In this document: positions 7,404 through 16,030 of the stretch, one piece after another | How positions within the stretch are numbered: position 1 is the stretch's first letter | Layout of the letters: the number at the start of each line of letters is the position of its first letter | Origin: Bacteroidaceae bacterium | GTDB lineage: Bacteria > Bacteroidota > Bacteroidia > Bacteroidales > Bacteroidaceae | Direction: 5' to 3' | DNA length: 64,000 bases | NCBI GenBank assembly: GCA_902362595.1 | Contig: CABIXF010000007.1 | Coordinates: 1 to 64,000 of the forward strand | The notes under the pieces: generated by a model | What the model saw: only the letters and a program-made list of their open reading frames with translations | What the model was told of the DNA's origin: nothing | Database searches by the model: none | Made by a program: the position numbers and the translations under genes

Positions 7404-10247
7404 TCAGCTTCTACTGATTTCCAGTCCTTTGTTCGATAAACTCATTTCCACGAAGCGTGCCCGGTCGTTGGGGCGGCTTTCCGTGAGAATCCGGCGGATA
7501 CGCAGTGCCGCATCCGGATCTTTGGCCACCATGTACAAGTAGCCCCCTCCGCCGGCTCCCGGCAGCTTGTAGCCCAGACACAGGTCGTCAATCCGTTCCG
7601 TCAGTGCCTGTACGGCCGGCGGGTTCGTACCTTCGTCCAGCAGCTGGTTCTGCTTCCACGTTTTCCGTACCAGTCGTCCCATGCCCTCGAAATCATTCCG
7701 CAGGATGGCGTCGTACATGTCCATAGCATGTCCCTTCATCTGCTCCAGCAAGTGCAGGTGACGGTTTGAGTTGAGGAACATTCCCCGCACAATCTCTGCC
7801 AGGATGCCCTTGGCCGTGCGCGTGATGCCCGTATAATATAAAAGGTGGCATTTCCGGTACTCGTCGCTTGTGAACAGGTAGTCCGGCAGCCAGCGTACCT
7901 TCGGTTCCTGGTGCCAGCCCGGCTGCGTCTGCAGCAGTTTCACCCCTTGCAGTACCCCGCCGTACTGATCCTGCCATCCGCCGCCCGTGGTGAGCAGCTG
8001 TTCCAGTATCAGCGTGCGGCTGCCGATGCCCTGCTTGTCCCAGTTCAGGCCGCAGAAATCATTCAGTGCCCCCAGCACCGTCGATGCCAGGATGGAGCTG
8101 GTGCCCAGTCCCGAACCTGCCGGAATGGCCGACAGCAACGTCACCTCAATACCCGTGCCAAACGCCTTCAACTGTGCCTCCAGCGAGTCGAAATGCTCCG
8201 TCGAGAAATTTGGATGGAAACCTGCCAGGGTCAGTGCCGCTTTCGGAATGGAGAACGGCGAACCCACCTTGCTATAATCCTGCAACTCCTCGTAGGTAGA
8301 CACCACCTCCATGGCCCCCAGGTCGATGGAACGCAGGGTGATGCGGTATTCCTTCGACGGTTTGACGTACACCTGCAACGGCGGCTGTCCGTTAAGCTCA
8401 ATGGCCAGGTTCACCACGTTTCCCCCCTCCATCAGGCTATAGGGTGGGGTATCCGTCCATCCCCCCGCAATGTCGATGCGCACCGGGCTGCGGCTCCACA
8501 CAATCTGGTCCGCATACACCGAAAGCTTCGGCTGCTGGCGATGATCCATCGTGCCCGTCAGTCCCTGCCGCATCAGGCCGAACGCCCTGTCTTCCAGGGT
8601 CTTCGCCTCCGGTTTCCCTTCCAGTTCCAGCACCTTCGCGCGGAACATTGCGTCGCTGATTCGTTTCAGCAGGGGAGACCCCTCCGGCAGTTCTCCCGGC
8701 AAGGCGATGCCCCCCTTGGCAAATTCCTCAGCTGCCTCCAGCAAGTCCACCTGATAGAACACGCTCCGTTCCTGGTTCTGGGCCAGCAGGCTCCAGTTTT
8801 CCTTGCGGAACACCTCCCGCTGGGCGAACAGGCGTCGCAGGTTGGCATACGCCGAAATCTCGTCCGCCGATACCTTCCGGGCCTTCTGCCAGATGGCCTT
8901 TCCGGCTTCTCCCTGTCCGCCGTCCGTCATCCATTGCAGCACCGTGCCCAGTTCCTCTATCGAGTCCGTCACCGGGAAAATCGCCGCCGCCTGCAAGTCC
9001 TCACAGCCCCGTATCTCGTCCGCCGTCAGTCCTCTTTCCGCCAGCCATTCCGTCACCGGACGTCCCAGGTAGAGGGTAGAAGCCTCTTTCAAGCTTCCCT
9101 TGAATTTATCGTTGAAGCCATACGGGCGTGCGGCGAATTCCTTTTCGCCCATCGGCACCACGTCGATGCACACTCCCTCCGGCACCTTCAGTTTCCAGTC
9201 GTTGCGCGGCACCCCCGTGACGATGTTCCGGCTGTGCAGCTGCCAGTCCTTGCCCACGTGGCTGTTTTCCACCCAGATTTCCGCGTTGTCCGCCGTCAGG
9301 GTGAAGTCCATCTCCGCATTCTGTACGAACACCGCCGGATGCGGTTTCACCTTGTGGTGCATGATGGCCCGCTGGTCTGTCACACAGTTCTGCACCGCCA
9401 GCGTCGACGAAATCATCTCCCGGCTTGTGCCGTAGTGGTGGAACTCTCCGCCCGGCAGCGGCAGGATGGCCACCTTCAGGCTGTTCAGTTCCTCGTCCGC
9501 GATGCGCGGGTGTGCGCCCAGTGCCAGTCCGAACTCCGAATACATGTCGTAGAACTTCACGTCCCCGTTCGCCGCGGTCGAGCGTTTCACCATCAGTTCC
9601 ACGGCCCGGTCGCTCAGCAGCCAGATGCCGATGTCCATCAGGAACAGGTAATCCTGCATCAGCTTGCCCATCTCCTCCACGCTCGGTTTTTGCAGCATGA
9701 AGTCCAGCTTCTCCGGTTCCTTCCGCGAAGACACGAACACCCCGTGGTTCTTTGCCAGCTCAGGGTCTACCCACAAGCCGTAACACACCACGTCCACGTC
9801 CGGAATGTCCTGCAGCGGCTGAGTAGCCCGGATGTACACGTCGCCGCTGGCAATCAGTGTATGCAGCCCTTCTGGAGCCCGTTCCATGATTTCCTCGTAC
9901 AAAGGCAGTTGCAGTGACAGCAAGTTCTGTGTGAGCCGTTGTCCCCGTGCCCAGCGGAACACCGGAATTGGTGTCAGAATCTTTCCCGACGGCGCATAGC
10001 CCGGCAGTCGCCGGCTCTGACCTCCCGCATGGAGCAGGATACGTTTTTCCTTTGCCAGCCAGTCCCCGAGTCCGGCTGTGTCACCTTCTTCCGTCCGGCA
10101 GGCATTCAGCAGCCACGCCGTACCTCCTCCCGAACCCAGTTTCTTGCCCACCGGGTCCGACGTGCAGAACCACTCCTTGTGGTCCGCGTGCATGATATCG
10201 TGAAAACATTCCACCAGATTTGGTGGCAATGACAGTAACTTTTTCAT
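7404..10247 (-). CDS. fkp: bifunctional L-fucokinase / L-fucose-1-phosphate guanylyltransferase
   Basis: The start is taken at 10247 (MKKLLSLPPN), giving 947 residues, in line with the roughly 950-residue B. fragilis Fkp. A longer reading from a TTG at 10283 runs into the A/T-rich repeat and is unlikely. The N-terminal half is the guanylyltransferase, with AGGQSRRLPGYAPSGKILTP near residues 76-95. The C-terminal third is a GHMP kinase, with PAGSGLGTSS near 713 and LPGAGGGGYLYMV near the C-terminus. It converts L-fucose to fucose-1-P and then GDP-fucose in the cytoplasm, for fucosylation of capsule and glycoproteins. It sits between a mutarotase and fucP, forming a salvage unit. Confidence 0.95.
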   Translation of the reverse strand: MKKLLSLPPNLVECFHDIMHADHKEWFCTSDPVGKKLGSGGGTAWLLNACRTEEGDTAGLGDWLAKEKRILLHAGGQSRRLPGYAPSGKILTPIPVFRWARGQRLTQNLLSLQLPLYEEIMERAPEGLHTLIASGDVYIRATQPLQDIPDVDVVCYGLWVDPELAKNHGVFVSSRKEPEKLDFMLQKPSVEEMGKLMQDYLFLMDIGIWLLSDRAVELMVKRSTAANGDVKFYDMYSEFGLALGAHPRIADEELNSLKVAILPLPGGEFHHYGTSREMISSTLAVQNCVTDQRAIMHHKVKPHPAVFVQNAEMDFTLTADNAEIWVENSHVGKDWQLHSRNIVTGVPRNDWKLKVPEGVCIDVVPMGEKEFAARPYGFNDKFKGSLKEASTLYLGRPVTEWLAERGLTADEIRGCEDLQAAAIFPVTDSIEELGTVLQWMTDGGQGEAGKAIWQKARKVSADEISAYANLRRLFAQREVFRKENWSLLAQNQERSVFYQVDLLEAAEEFAKGGIALPGELPEGSPLLKRISDAMFRAKVLELEGKPEAKTLEDRAFGLMRQGLTGTMDHRQQPKLSVYADQIVWSRSPVRIDIAGGWTDTPPYSLMEGGNVVNLAIELNGQPPLQVYVKPSKEYRITLRSIDLGAMEVVSTYEELQDYSKVGSPFSIPKAALTLAGFHPNFSTEHFDSLEAQLKAFGTGIEVTLLSAIPAGSGLGTSSILASTVLGALNDFCGLNWDKQGIGSRTLILEQLLTTGGGWQDQYGGVLQGVKLLQTQPGWHQEPKVRWLPDYLFTSDEYRKCHLLYYTGITRTAKGILAEIVRGMFLNSNRHLHLLEQMKGHAMDMYDAILRNDFEGMGRLVRKTWKQNQLLDEGTNPPAVQALTERIDDLCLGYKLPGAGGGGYLYMVAKDPDAALRIRRILTESRPNDRARFVEMSLSNKGLEISRS

Positions 10248-10250
10248 CTT

Positions 10251-10392
10251 TGCAATTAATAATGAATAATGAATAATGAACAATGAAGAATTAATAATTA
10301 ATAATTAATAATTAATAATGAAGAATTAACAATGATAGTGGATGGAATGCACCCACTCGTTTTTAATTATTAATTTTTAATTATTAATTGAC
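10251..10392. repeat. A/T-rich ATTAATAATTAAT-type simple repeat before fkp
   Basis: The gap between the mutarotase gene and fkp holds ATTAATA-type direct repeats (10290-10318), two copies of AATGAAGAATTAA (10282-10294 and 10318-10330) and a second A/T tract at 10363-10390. Similar sequence lies at 10726-10753 and 14877-14912. No gene or terminator is evident. Confidence 0.7.
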
Positions 10393-10722
10393 TTACAGCT
10401 TAAATATTCGTTCCATTAATTTCCATTTTTCCTGCGACGTCGCTCCCGGCGCTGCTTTCTGGTATTTCGCCATGTGGGCTTCCCATTCTGCCTGGCGGGG
10501 CAGGGTAGCCAGTCGGGCGTAGTCTCGTTCCATGTCAAAGTCGTCGGTGGTATCCATGATCATGAACAGGCGGTTTCCGTCGATGTAAATCTGCATGTCG
10601 GTGATGCCCACTTCGCGGATACCCGCTTTCACTTCTTCCCACACGTGTGCATGTTCTGCCACGTAGGCCTCAATCAGCTCCTTGTCGTTGTAGAGCTCGA
10701 GTGTCTGGCAATATCGTTTCAT
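10393..10722 (-). CDS. sugar mutarotase (L-rhamnose mutarotase family), probably acting on L-fucose
   Basis: The 109-residue protein matches the small ferredoxin-fold mutarotase family (RhaM/DUF718). It has an N-terminal YCQTLEL strand, AEHAHVWEEVKAGI with the family His/Trp pair, MQIYIDGNRLFMIMDT, and a C-terminal WKLMERIFKL. The family interconverts alpha and beta anomers of 6-deoxyhexoses. Because it lies directly upstream of fkp and fucP, the likely substrate is L-fucose rather than rhamnose. No rhamnose genes are nearby. Confidence 0.85.
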   Translation of the reverse strand: MKRYCQTLELYNDKELIEAYVAEHAHVWEEVKAGIREVGITDMQIYIDGNRLFMIMDTTDDFDMERDYARLATLPRQAEWEAHMAKYQKAAPGATSQEKWKLMERIFKL

Positions 10723-10756
10723 AATGAAAAATTAACAATGAATAATGAATAACGTC

Positions 10757-11356
10757 TCAAGATATATTCTTACTAAGAAAATCTTTCAAGGGTTGTAAAG
10801 CAGGTGAACTAAGATTCCAATATTGGATATCATTGAATTGCCATTGTCCACCTCCTAATTTTTTTCGTTTCGTGTTACTTAATGTCTTTTGTGAACTGAT
10901 ATAAGTATATAGTTTTCCTTTCAGGTCTGGGGTTAAGTATTTATCTCCCAAGCAAATCTCATAATCTGAATAACAGTCGAACCAGTGTGCATGATTTTCT
11001 TTCTGCATCAATTCTTCCAATAGATTCTCAAAAATACCATCTTGTGCATTATCGGGAAAAAGGAAGATTCCATCAGCCTGCATTTCATTGTCTTGCAGTT
11101 CTTGGTTAATGCGTTTCATGGTAGCTGTAAATCCATATCCGGTAGCTGGAGTATCTGCATCAAACACAATCAGATTTTTTCCCCCTTCAATGGTATTCTC
11201 TTTAAATTTGTTGGCTACATTCACTAGATTGGAATTTCCGTCTACACAAATTATTTTATATTGTTCTTCGGTAAATCCAAGATTCCTTATCACAGTATCT
11301 AGAAATACATATTCGGATGTTTTTTCATACCGTGCTTCAATGAATATATGTGTCAT
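10757..11356 (-). CDS. TOPRIM-like protein of an ATPase-linked two-gene module
   Basis: The 199-residue protein begins with a strand ending in Glu7 (HIFIEARYE) and carries LIVFDADTP with Asp66 and Asp68. This is the E...DxD spacing of a TOPRIM fold, although the usual Gly after Glu is replaced by Ala-Arg. A later acidic patch PDNAQDGIFENLL resembles DUF3226-type proteins. It follows an AAA ATPase gene with a one-base gap, so the two probably form one complex. By analogy with OLD, Gabija and PARIS systems, the TOPRIM partner would be a metal-dependent nuclease and the ATPase a sensor or regulator. This is inference; a metabolic or DNA-repair role is not excluded. Confidence 0.6.
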   Translation of the reverse strand: MTHIFIEARYEKTSEYVFLDTVIRNLGFTEEQYKIICVDGNSNLVNVANKFKENTIEGGKNLIVFDADTPATGYGFTATMKRINQELQDNEMQADGIFLFPDNAQDGIFENLLEELMQKENHAHWFDCYSDYEICLGDKYLTPDLKGKLYTYISSQKTLSNTKRKKLGGGQWQFNDIQYWNLSSPALQPLKDFLSKNIS

Positions 11357-11357
11357 C

Positions 11358-12398
11358 CTATCTTACCTCCATTTCTTGTTTAATAGCATACGCAAGTTCT
11401 TCTGCACTATAACGTAAGGCTACAAGTTCGTCATCATTTTTTCTTATTAGTTTGTAGGATGCAATAAGTTGCGGTTGTTTCGATTTTCCGATAGCCTTGA
11501 CTAGTGATTTAACTAAATCTAGACTATGTGTAGAGGCAAAAATTTGCGTATGATGCTTTTGACACATATAGAGGATGACTTCCCATAGTTGTGGCATCAC
11601 GGAGAAATGCAAGCCATTGTCCAATTCATCTATAATGAGTATGCCATTTCTACATTTATAAATGGAAAGTATGACTGCCAATACCTTACGTACTCCATCT
11701 CCTAATACATTGATTGGAAGTCGTGTCGGTAGCCCTACGTCTACCATTATTCTGCTGCCTACCAGTTGCAAGTCAATGATGCGTGGTTCTATAATTTTGA
11801 GTGCCTCTATAATCTCATTTTCCTGTTTGTTTTTGATTATTTCAGCTAATTTCTCCACAATGTTGGTTTGCATGTGGTTAGAAGGAATATATTCTGCATA
11901 AAGTGTTTCCTTGTACCTTTTGTCAGAAGTTATATTTCCTTTTTTCTCTTCTGTAATTACTAGCTCAGAATGGTACTTATTTTCTTTTTCTGCTTCTGTG
12001 GAAAAGTTAATTTTTAAACCATAGCGTTTACCCGCACTTTCTGAGGAAGTCTTTTGTAAATCTTCCAAAGAGATATTCTGAGAATGCGATTCAATCATTT
12101 GGATAGAAACGTGTCGGCTTTGTTCTCCTTGGCTTGTTAATTGTATAATATGGTCAGGATTTGCTTGATAGAATTCAATTTTTAAATCTGTTTCTTCTAG
12201 TGAGTCCAATGCTCTGGCATTATTTGCTAAAATGGGCAATATAGGATTGTCGGGGCCTGACAATATAAATAATGACTCTAGTAAAGAAGATTTGCCACAA
12301 TTATTCTTTCCAAAAAAGAGATTTACCAATTCAAGTTTATGGAGTGTACATTGGCGGATTCCTCTATAATTTTCTACTGAGAAGTCTGTATAAATCAT
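11358..12398 (-). CDS. AAA family ATPase (OLD-like, SMC/ABC-type)
   Basis: The 346-residue protein opens with FSVENYRGI, typical of OLD/RecF-like ATPases. Its Walker A is GKNNCGKS (30-37), it has a Walker B GILIIDELDNGLH and an ASTHSLDLV switch, but no C-terminal TOPRIM domain. The TOPRIM-like function is instead supplied by the next gene, one base downstream. Base composition is more AT-rich than the fucose genes on either side, suggesting acquisition. A defence function is plausible from architecture and context but not shown. Confidence 0.75.
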   Translation of the reverse strand: MIYTDFSVENYRGIRQCTLHKLELVNLFFGKNNCGKSSLLESLFILSGPDNPILPILANNARALDSLEETDLKIEFYQANPDHIIQLTSQGEQSRHVSIQMIESHSQNISLEDLQKTSSESAGKRYGLKINFSTEAEKENKYHSELVITEEKKGNITSDKRYKETLYAEYIPSNHMQTNIVEKLAEIIKNKQENEIIEALKIIEPRIIDLQLVGSRIMVDVGLPTRLPINVLGDGVRKVLAVILSIYKCRNGILIIDELDNGLHFSVMPQLWEVILYMCQKHHTQIFASTHSLDLVKSLVKAIGKSKQPQLIASYKLIRKNDDELVALRYSAEELAYAIKQEMEVR

Positions 12399-12413
12399 AT
12401 TTGTAGCTATTTT

Positions 12414-12438
12414 CCTGTGAATTGACAGGACAAATGTA
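12414..12438 (-). promoter_or_regulatory. promoter -7 box and inverted repeat upstream of the ATPase/TOPRIM module
   Basis: The minus strand has TACATTTG (12431-12438), an exact TAnnTTTG match, 33 bases before the ATG at 12398. Between them lies CCTGT-N6-ACAGG (12414-12429), a 5-bp inverted repeat in the leader that could be an operator or small hairpin. The -33 box is not clear. Confidence 0.5.
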
Positions 12439-12527
12439 ACAAAAATAACCTGTTTATTGTATCAAAATTGTTGCAGAATCTCAAAAAAACACCGAAAAAC
12501 GAGGGATATGTATATGCTTCATGTTTT

Positions 12528-13541
12528 TCATTTTGTTCTTTCTTCCTCTATGTTTCTGACTTCTTCCTCCGACAGTCCGGTGGCCTCTGCAATCTGTGCC
12601 GTAGTTAGTCCCAGTGCTTTTAAGTTGCGTGCAATTGCGGCTTTTTCTTCCGCACGGCCTTCCGCACGACCTTCCGCACGACCTTCTGCACGACCTTCCG
12701 CACGACCTTCCGCACGACCTTCCGCACGACCTTCCGCACGACCTTCCGCACGACCTTCCGCACGGCCTTCCGCACGGCCTTCCGCACGGCCTTCCGCACG
12801 ACCTTCCGCACGACCTTCCGCACGTTCCGTCATGATGTTGTCCCTCAGAATCACGATATTATCCAAGTGTTTGTAGTATGCCTTCAGTTCCTCTCGACTC
12901 ATGCGGTCCAGTTTCAGTTGCTCCTTCACCTTGTCCAGTCCCGGTGCCGTGGCATGTTCAGGTACATTTCCCGTATTCAGGTAATAAATCCATTCTTCCA
13001 GTGGCGTCTTCGCCACCCGGTTGAAATCGTTCACCTTCAGGATGTAATACTCTGGATAGAGTTGGCTCACCTTGTCCACTTTGAATGTCTGTCTCTGGAA
13101 CGGGCTCAGTTCTAGGATGTCTCCCTCATGGATACCCACGAACTCCGTCTTTCCGTGATACACGAAATCCTTTCCGTGTCCCAGCGAGAAATACACGATG
13201 TTCACGCTGTACACCTTCCGCACCTTCTCGTAGCCTTCCCCCCGGTTGATATATTCCGTCACCAGCTTGGAAGCCCCGAAGAGCATCCGTTGGAAATACG
13301 CAAACTCATTGTTGTTCTGTACCTCGATGAGCACCAGTTCTCCCTTCGAGTTTTCTGCCAGCATGTCCACCCGGTTGTACTTGTCAAACTCATCCTCCTG
13401 GTTGCTTTCGCTTTCCAGCAGTTTGTGGATGGTCACCTTTTCCTCCAGCAGTGTGGTGAGCAGTCCTTCCAGCACCGCATAGTTGGCCTTGTTGCGCAAC
13501 AGACGCTTCATGGCCCAGTCAAAACGAATATAACTTTCCAT
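12528..13541 (-). CDS. Rpn-family recombination-promoting nuclease (PD-(D/E)XK) with a tandem RAEG linker
   Basis: The 337-residue protein starts with a 200-residue PD-(D/E)XK nuclease domain of the Rpn/PF12784 type. The motif is Asp59 in NRVDMLAEN and Glu73-Val-Gln75 in LVLIEVQNN, with FAYFQRMLFGASKLV and VYSVNIVYFSLG following. After about residue 240 there are 14 copies of Arg-Ala-Glu-Gly plus a final RAEE, then a short helix-turn-helix-like tail (LKALGLTTAQIAEATGLSEEEV). The linker is encoded by a 12-bp tandem repeat, so copy-number changes keep frame and alter only linker length. Rpn proteins are DNA endonucleases linked to recombination and phage defence. Confidence 0.85.
   Translation of the reverse strand: MESYIRFDWAMKRLLRNKANYAVLEGLLTTLLEEKVTIHKLLESESNQEDEFDKYNRVDMLAENSKGELVLIEVQNNNEFAYFQRMLFGASKLVTEYINRGEGYEKVRKVYSVNIVYFSLGHGKDFVYHGKTEFVGIHEGDILELSPFQRQTFKVDKVSQLYPEYYILKVNDFNRVAKTPLEEWIYYLNTGNVPEHATAPGLDKVKEQLKLDRMSREELKAYYKHLDNIVILRDNIMTERAEGRAEGRAEGRAEGRAEGRAEGRAEGRAEGRAEGRAEGRAEGRAEGRAEGRAEGRAEEKAAIARNLKALGLTTAQIAEATGLSEEEVRNIEEERTK
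12652..12824. repeat. 12-bp tandem repeat inside the Rpn gene
   Basis: The plus-strand unit GCACGACCTTCC occurs about 14.4 times, with a few units reading GCACGGCCTTCC and one ending TTCT. Each unit encodes Arg-Ala-Glu-Gly on the minus strand. Near-identity of the units predicts slippage or recombination between copies. Confidence 0.95.
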
Positions 13542-13601
13542 AGGGCAATGCCTTTATTTTGTTCTTTTTACAAAGGAAGCAAATTCTCCGCAGAAAAGCA
13601 A

Positions 13602-13650
13602 AAAGATTCCCGCATCTCCTGCCTTAAAAACGCTGGGATGGGGAATCTTT
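13602..13650 (-). terminator. terminator at the end of capsule locus 1
   Basis: A perfect 10-bp outer stem (AAAGATTCCC at 13602-13611 with GGGAATCTTT at 13641-13650) and a partial inner stem are followed on the minus strand by a T-rich tract. It lies about 50 bases after the fcl stop and probably ends the CPS1 transcript. It also separates this from the Rpn gene. Confidence 0.75.
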
Positions 13651-13698
13651 CGTTTTCTGTTGTGCGCCGTATCCGGCTCTTCATTTTTAATTATTTAT

Positions 13699-14841
13699 TT
13701 ACACCGTCTGGTGGTTGATGCAAATCCCTTTCAGGTACCATTCATACAAGCGGTGGATACCCTCGTCGATTTCCACCTTGTGGTGCCATCCCAGGCTGTG
13801 CAGCTTGCTCACATCCGTCAGCTTGCGCAGCGTGCCGTCCGGTTTGGATGCATCCCAGCGCAGTTCGCCCTTGAAGCCGATTTCCTTCATGATCTTTTCG
13901 GCCACTTCACGGATGGACAGTTCCTTGCCCGTACCCACGTTGATGTGGCAGTTGCGGATTTCCGTGATGCCGTCGGCGTTTTTCACCGAAGCGTCGTACG
14001 TCTGCTTGAAGTCCACGTTCAGCAGCACGTGTACGCTGGCATCCGCCATTTCCTCGCTCCACAGGAACTCACGCAGCGGCTTTCCGGTACCCCAGAGGGT
14101 CACCGCTTCGGCTGCTATGCCGTAGTGCGCCAGCACCTCCGTAATGTCTTTCTCGTCCGATGTGCCGTTCACCACAAATTTCTCGCCGTTGCGCATTACG
14201 CTCACCGGACGCAGGCTGATGTCCTTGCGCACCGCTTCCCAGTCACCCTCGTTCAGGCATTTGGCCAGGTAAATCTTGCGGATCATGGCCGGCAGCACGT
14301 GGCTGTTCTCCAGGTGGAAGTTGTCGTTCGGACCGTAAAGGTTCGTCGGCATGACGGCGATGTAGTTCGTGCCATACTGCAAGTTGAAGCTTTCACACAT
14401 CTTCAGTCCCGCAATCTTCGCGATGGCATACGGTTCGTTCGTATATTCCAGCGGAGAGGTGAGGAGCACTTCCTCCTTCATCGGCTGCGGTGCTTCGCGC
14501 GGATAGATACACGTACTTCCCAGGAACAGCAGCTTCTTCACCCCGTGACGGAAACTCTCGCCAATCACGTTCTGCTGAATCTGCAAGTTCTGGTAGATGA
14601 AGTCCGCCCGGTAGTGCAGGTTGGCCATGATGCCCCCTACGTGTGCGGCAGCCAGAATCACGGCATCCGGCTTTTCCTCATCGAAGAACGCCTTTACGGC
14701 CACCGGGTCCAGCAGATCCAGTTCCTTGTGTGAGCGTCCCACCAGGTTGTTATATCCTCTTTCCTTGAGGTTGTTCCAGATAGCGGAACCCACCAGTCCG
14801 TGGTGTCCCGCTACATATATCTTTGCTGATTTATCCAACAT
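13699..14841 (-). CDS. fcl: GDP-L-fucose synthase
   Basis: The 380-residue cytoplasmic SDR-family epimerase/reductase has an N-terminal NAD(P) fold (IYVAGHHGLVGSAIW), LLFLGSTCIYPR with the catalytic Ser/Thr region, and the YxxxK pair in EPYAIAKIAG. It converts GDP-4-keto-6-deoxymannose to GDP-L-fucose. It lies 68 bases after the gmd stop, across an A/T repeat (14877-14912). It is the last gene of the CPS1 run. Confidence 0.95.
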   Translation of the reverse strand: MLDKSAKIYVAGHHGLVGSAIWNNLKERGYNNLVGRSHKELDLLDPVAVKAFFDEEKPDAVILAAAHVGGIMANLHYRADFIYQNLQIQQNVIGESFRHGVKKLLFLGSTCIYPREAPQPMKEEVLLTSPLEYTNEPYAIAKIAGLKMCESFNLQYGTNYIAVMPTNLYGPNDNFHLENSHVLPAMIRKIYLAKCLNEGDWEAVRKDISLRPVSVMRNGEKFVVNGTSDEKDITEVLAHYGIAAEAVTLWGTGKPLREFLWSEEMADASVHVLLNVDFKQTYDASVKNADGITEIRNCHINVGTGKELSIREVAEKIMKEIGFKGELRWDASKPDGTLRKLTDVSKLHSLGWHHKVEIDEGIHRLYEWYLKGICINHQTV

Positions 14842-14876
14842 ACTAAAACCTCCGTTTCTTCGTAGAAAAATCCCGT

Positions 14877-14912
14877 TTTAATTGTTAATTATTAATTGTT
14901 CATTATTAATTA
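14877..14912. repeat. A/T-rich ATTAATTGTTAATT-type repeat between gmd and fcl
   Basis: This is a short run of TTAATTGTTAATTATTAATT-type sequence like that before fkp. It separates two genes that should be co-transcribed. Confidence 0.55.
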
Positions 14913-16004
14913 CTTCACGATTCCTTTCTCCAGGTATTCTGCCAGGTTCGTACGGATTTCTTCGCCCGCCTTTTCTACAGCTACCTTCGCCATATCTGAA
15001 TCCACCATGATGTTAATCAGTTCCTCGAAAGAAGTCTTGGTCGGGTTCCATCCCAGTCTGGCTTTCGCCTTGGTCGGGTCACCCCAGAGGTTCACCACGT
15101 CGGTCGGACGATAGAAGTCTTCGCTCACTTCCACCAGACACTTGCCGGTAGCCTTGTCGTATCCCTTTTCGTCGATTCCTTTGCCCTTGAATTCCAGTTC
15201 GATGCCGGCACGTTTGAAGGCCAGGTAACAGAATTCACGCACACTGTGCTGTTCGCCGGTAGCGATGACGAAATCTTCCGGTTCGCTGTTCTGCAGGATG
15301 AGCCACATACACTCCACGTAATCCTTGGCATATCCCCAGTCGCGCAGCGAGTCGAGGTTACCCAGGTACAGCTTTTCCTGCTTGCCCTGTGCGATACGGG
15401 CCGCAGCCAGCGTAATCTTACGTGTGACGAACGTTTCTCCGCGGCGTTCTGATTCGTGGTTGAACAGGATACCCGAGCAGCAGAACATGTTGTAAGCCTC
15501 GCGGTATTCCTTCACAATCCAGAAACCATAGAGCTTGGCCACTGCATACGGGCTGTAAGGATGGAACGGCGTGTTCTCGTTCTGCGGCACTTCTTCCACC
15601 TTTCCATACAGTTCCGAAGTAGATGCCTGATAGATGCGGCAAGTCTCTGTCAGTCCACACAGACGTACGGCTTCCAATACGCGGAGTACCCCTGTAGCAT
15701 CCACGTTGGCCGTAAATTCCGGCGAGTCGAAGCTTACCTGCACGTGGCTCTGTGCGGCCAGGTTGTAGATTTCCGTCGGGCGCACCTTGCTCACTACCTG
15801 CAACATACTCATGGAGTCCGTCAGGTCCGCATAGTGCAAGTGGAAGTTCGGTTTTCCTTCCAGGTGCGCGATACGTTCGCGGAAATCCACAGACGAGCGG
15901 CGGATGGTGCCGTGTACGTCATAACCTTTTTCCAATAAGAATTCAGCCAGGAACGATCCGTCCTGACCCGTAATACCTGTGATTAATGCTACTTTTCTTT
16001 CCAT
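14910..16004 (-). CDS. gmd: GDP-mannose 4,6-dehydratase
   Basis: The start is set at 16004 ([10 protein letters not shown]). The in-frame extension upstream overlaps the end of manC and has no family resemblance. The 364-residue protein has the NADP fold [21 protein letters not shown], and [13 protein letters not shown] with the YxxxK pair. It makes GDP-4-keto-6-deoxy-D-mannose from GDP-mannose, the first committed step to GDP-fucose. It follows manC by about 26 bases and precedes fcl. Confidence 0.95.
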   Translation of the reverse strand: MERKVALITGITGQDGSFLAEFLLEKGYDVHGTIRRSSVDFRERIAHLEGKPNFHLHYADLTDSMSMLQVVSKVRPTEIYNLAAQSHVQVSFDSPEFTANVDATGVLRVLEAVRLCGLTETCRIYQASTSELYGKVEEVPQNENTPFHPYSPYAVAKLYGFWIVKEYREAYNMFCCSGILFNHESERRGETFVTRKITLAAARIAQGKQEKLYLGNLDSLRDWGYAKDYVECMWLILQNSEPEDFVIATGEQHSVREFCYLAFKRAGIELEFKGKGIDEKGYDKATGKCLVEVSEDFYRPTDVVNLWGDPTKAKARLGWNPTKTSFEELINIMVDSDMAKVAVEKAGEEIRTNLAEYLEKGIVK

Positions 16005-16030
16005 ATAAAAATAAAAATGAGGTTTATAAA

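Noticed and set aside
7845..9917. A plus-strand frame of 690 codons opposite fkp
   Set aside because: It is antisense to a fully recognisable Fkp; the composition is His, Gln and Arg rich as expected of a mirror frame.
10248..10283. An upstream TTG start for fkp
   Set aside because: It would translate the A/T-rich repeat; the ATG at 10247 gives the expected length of the family.
12652..12824. A CRISPR array or noncoding satellite
   Set aside because: The 12-bp unit is in frame with the Rpn gene and encodes RAEG without spacers.
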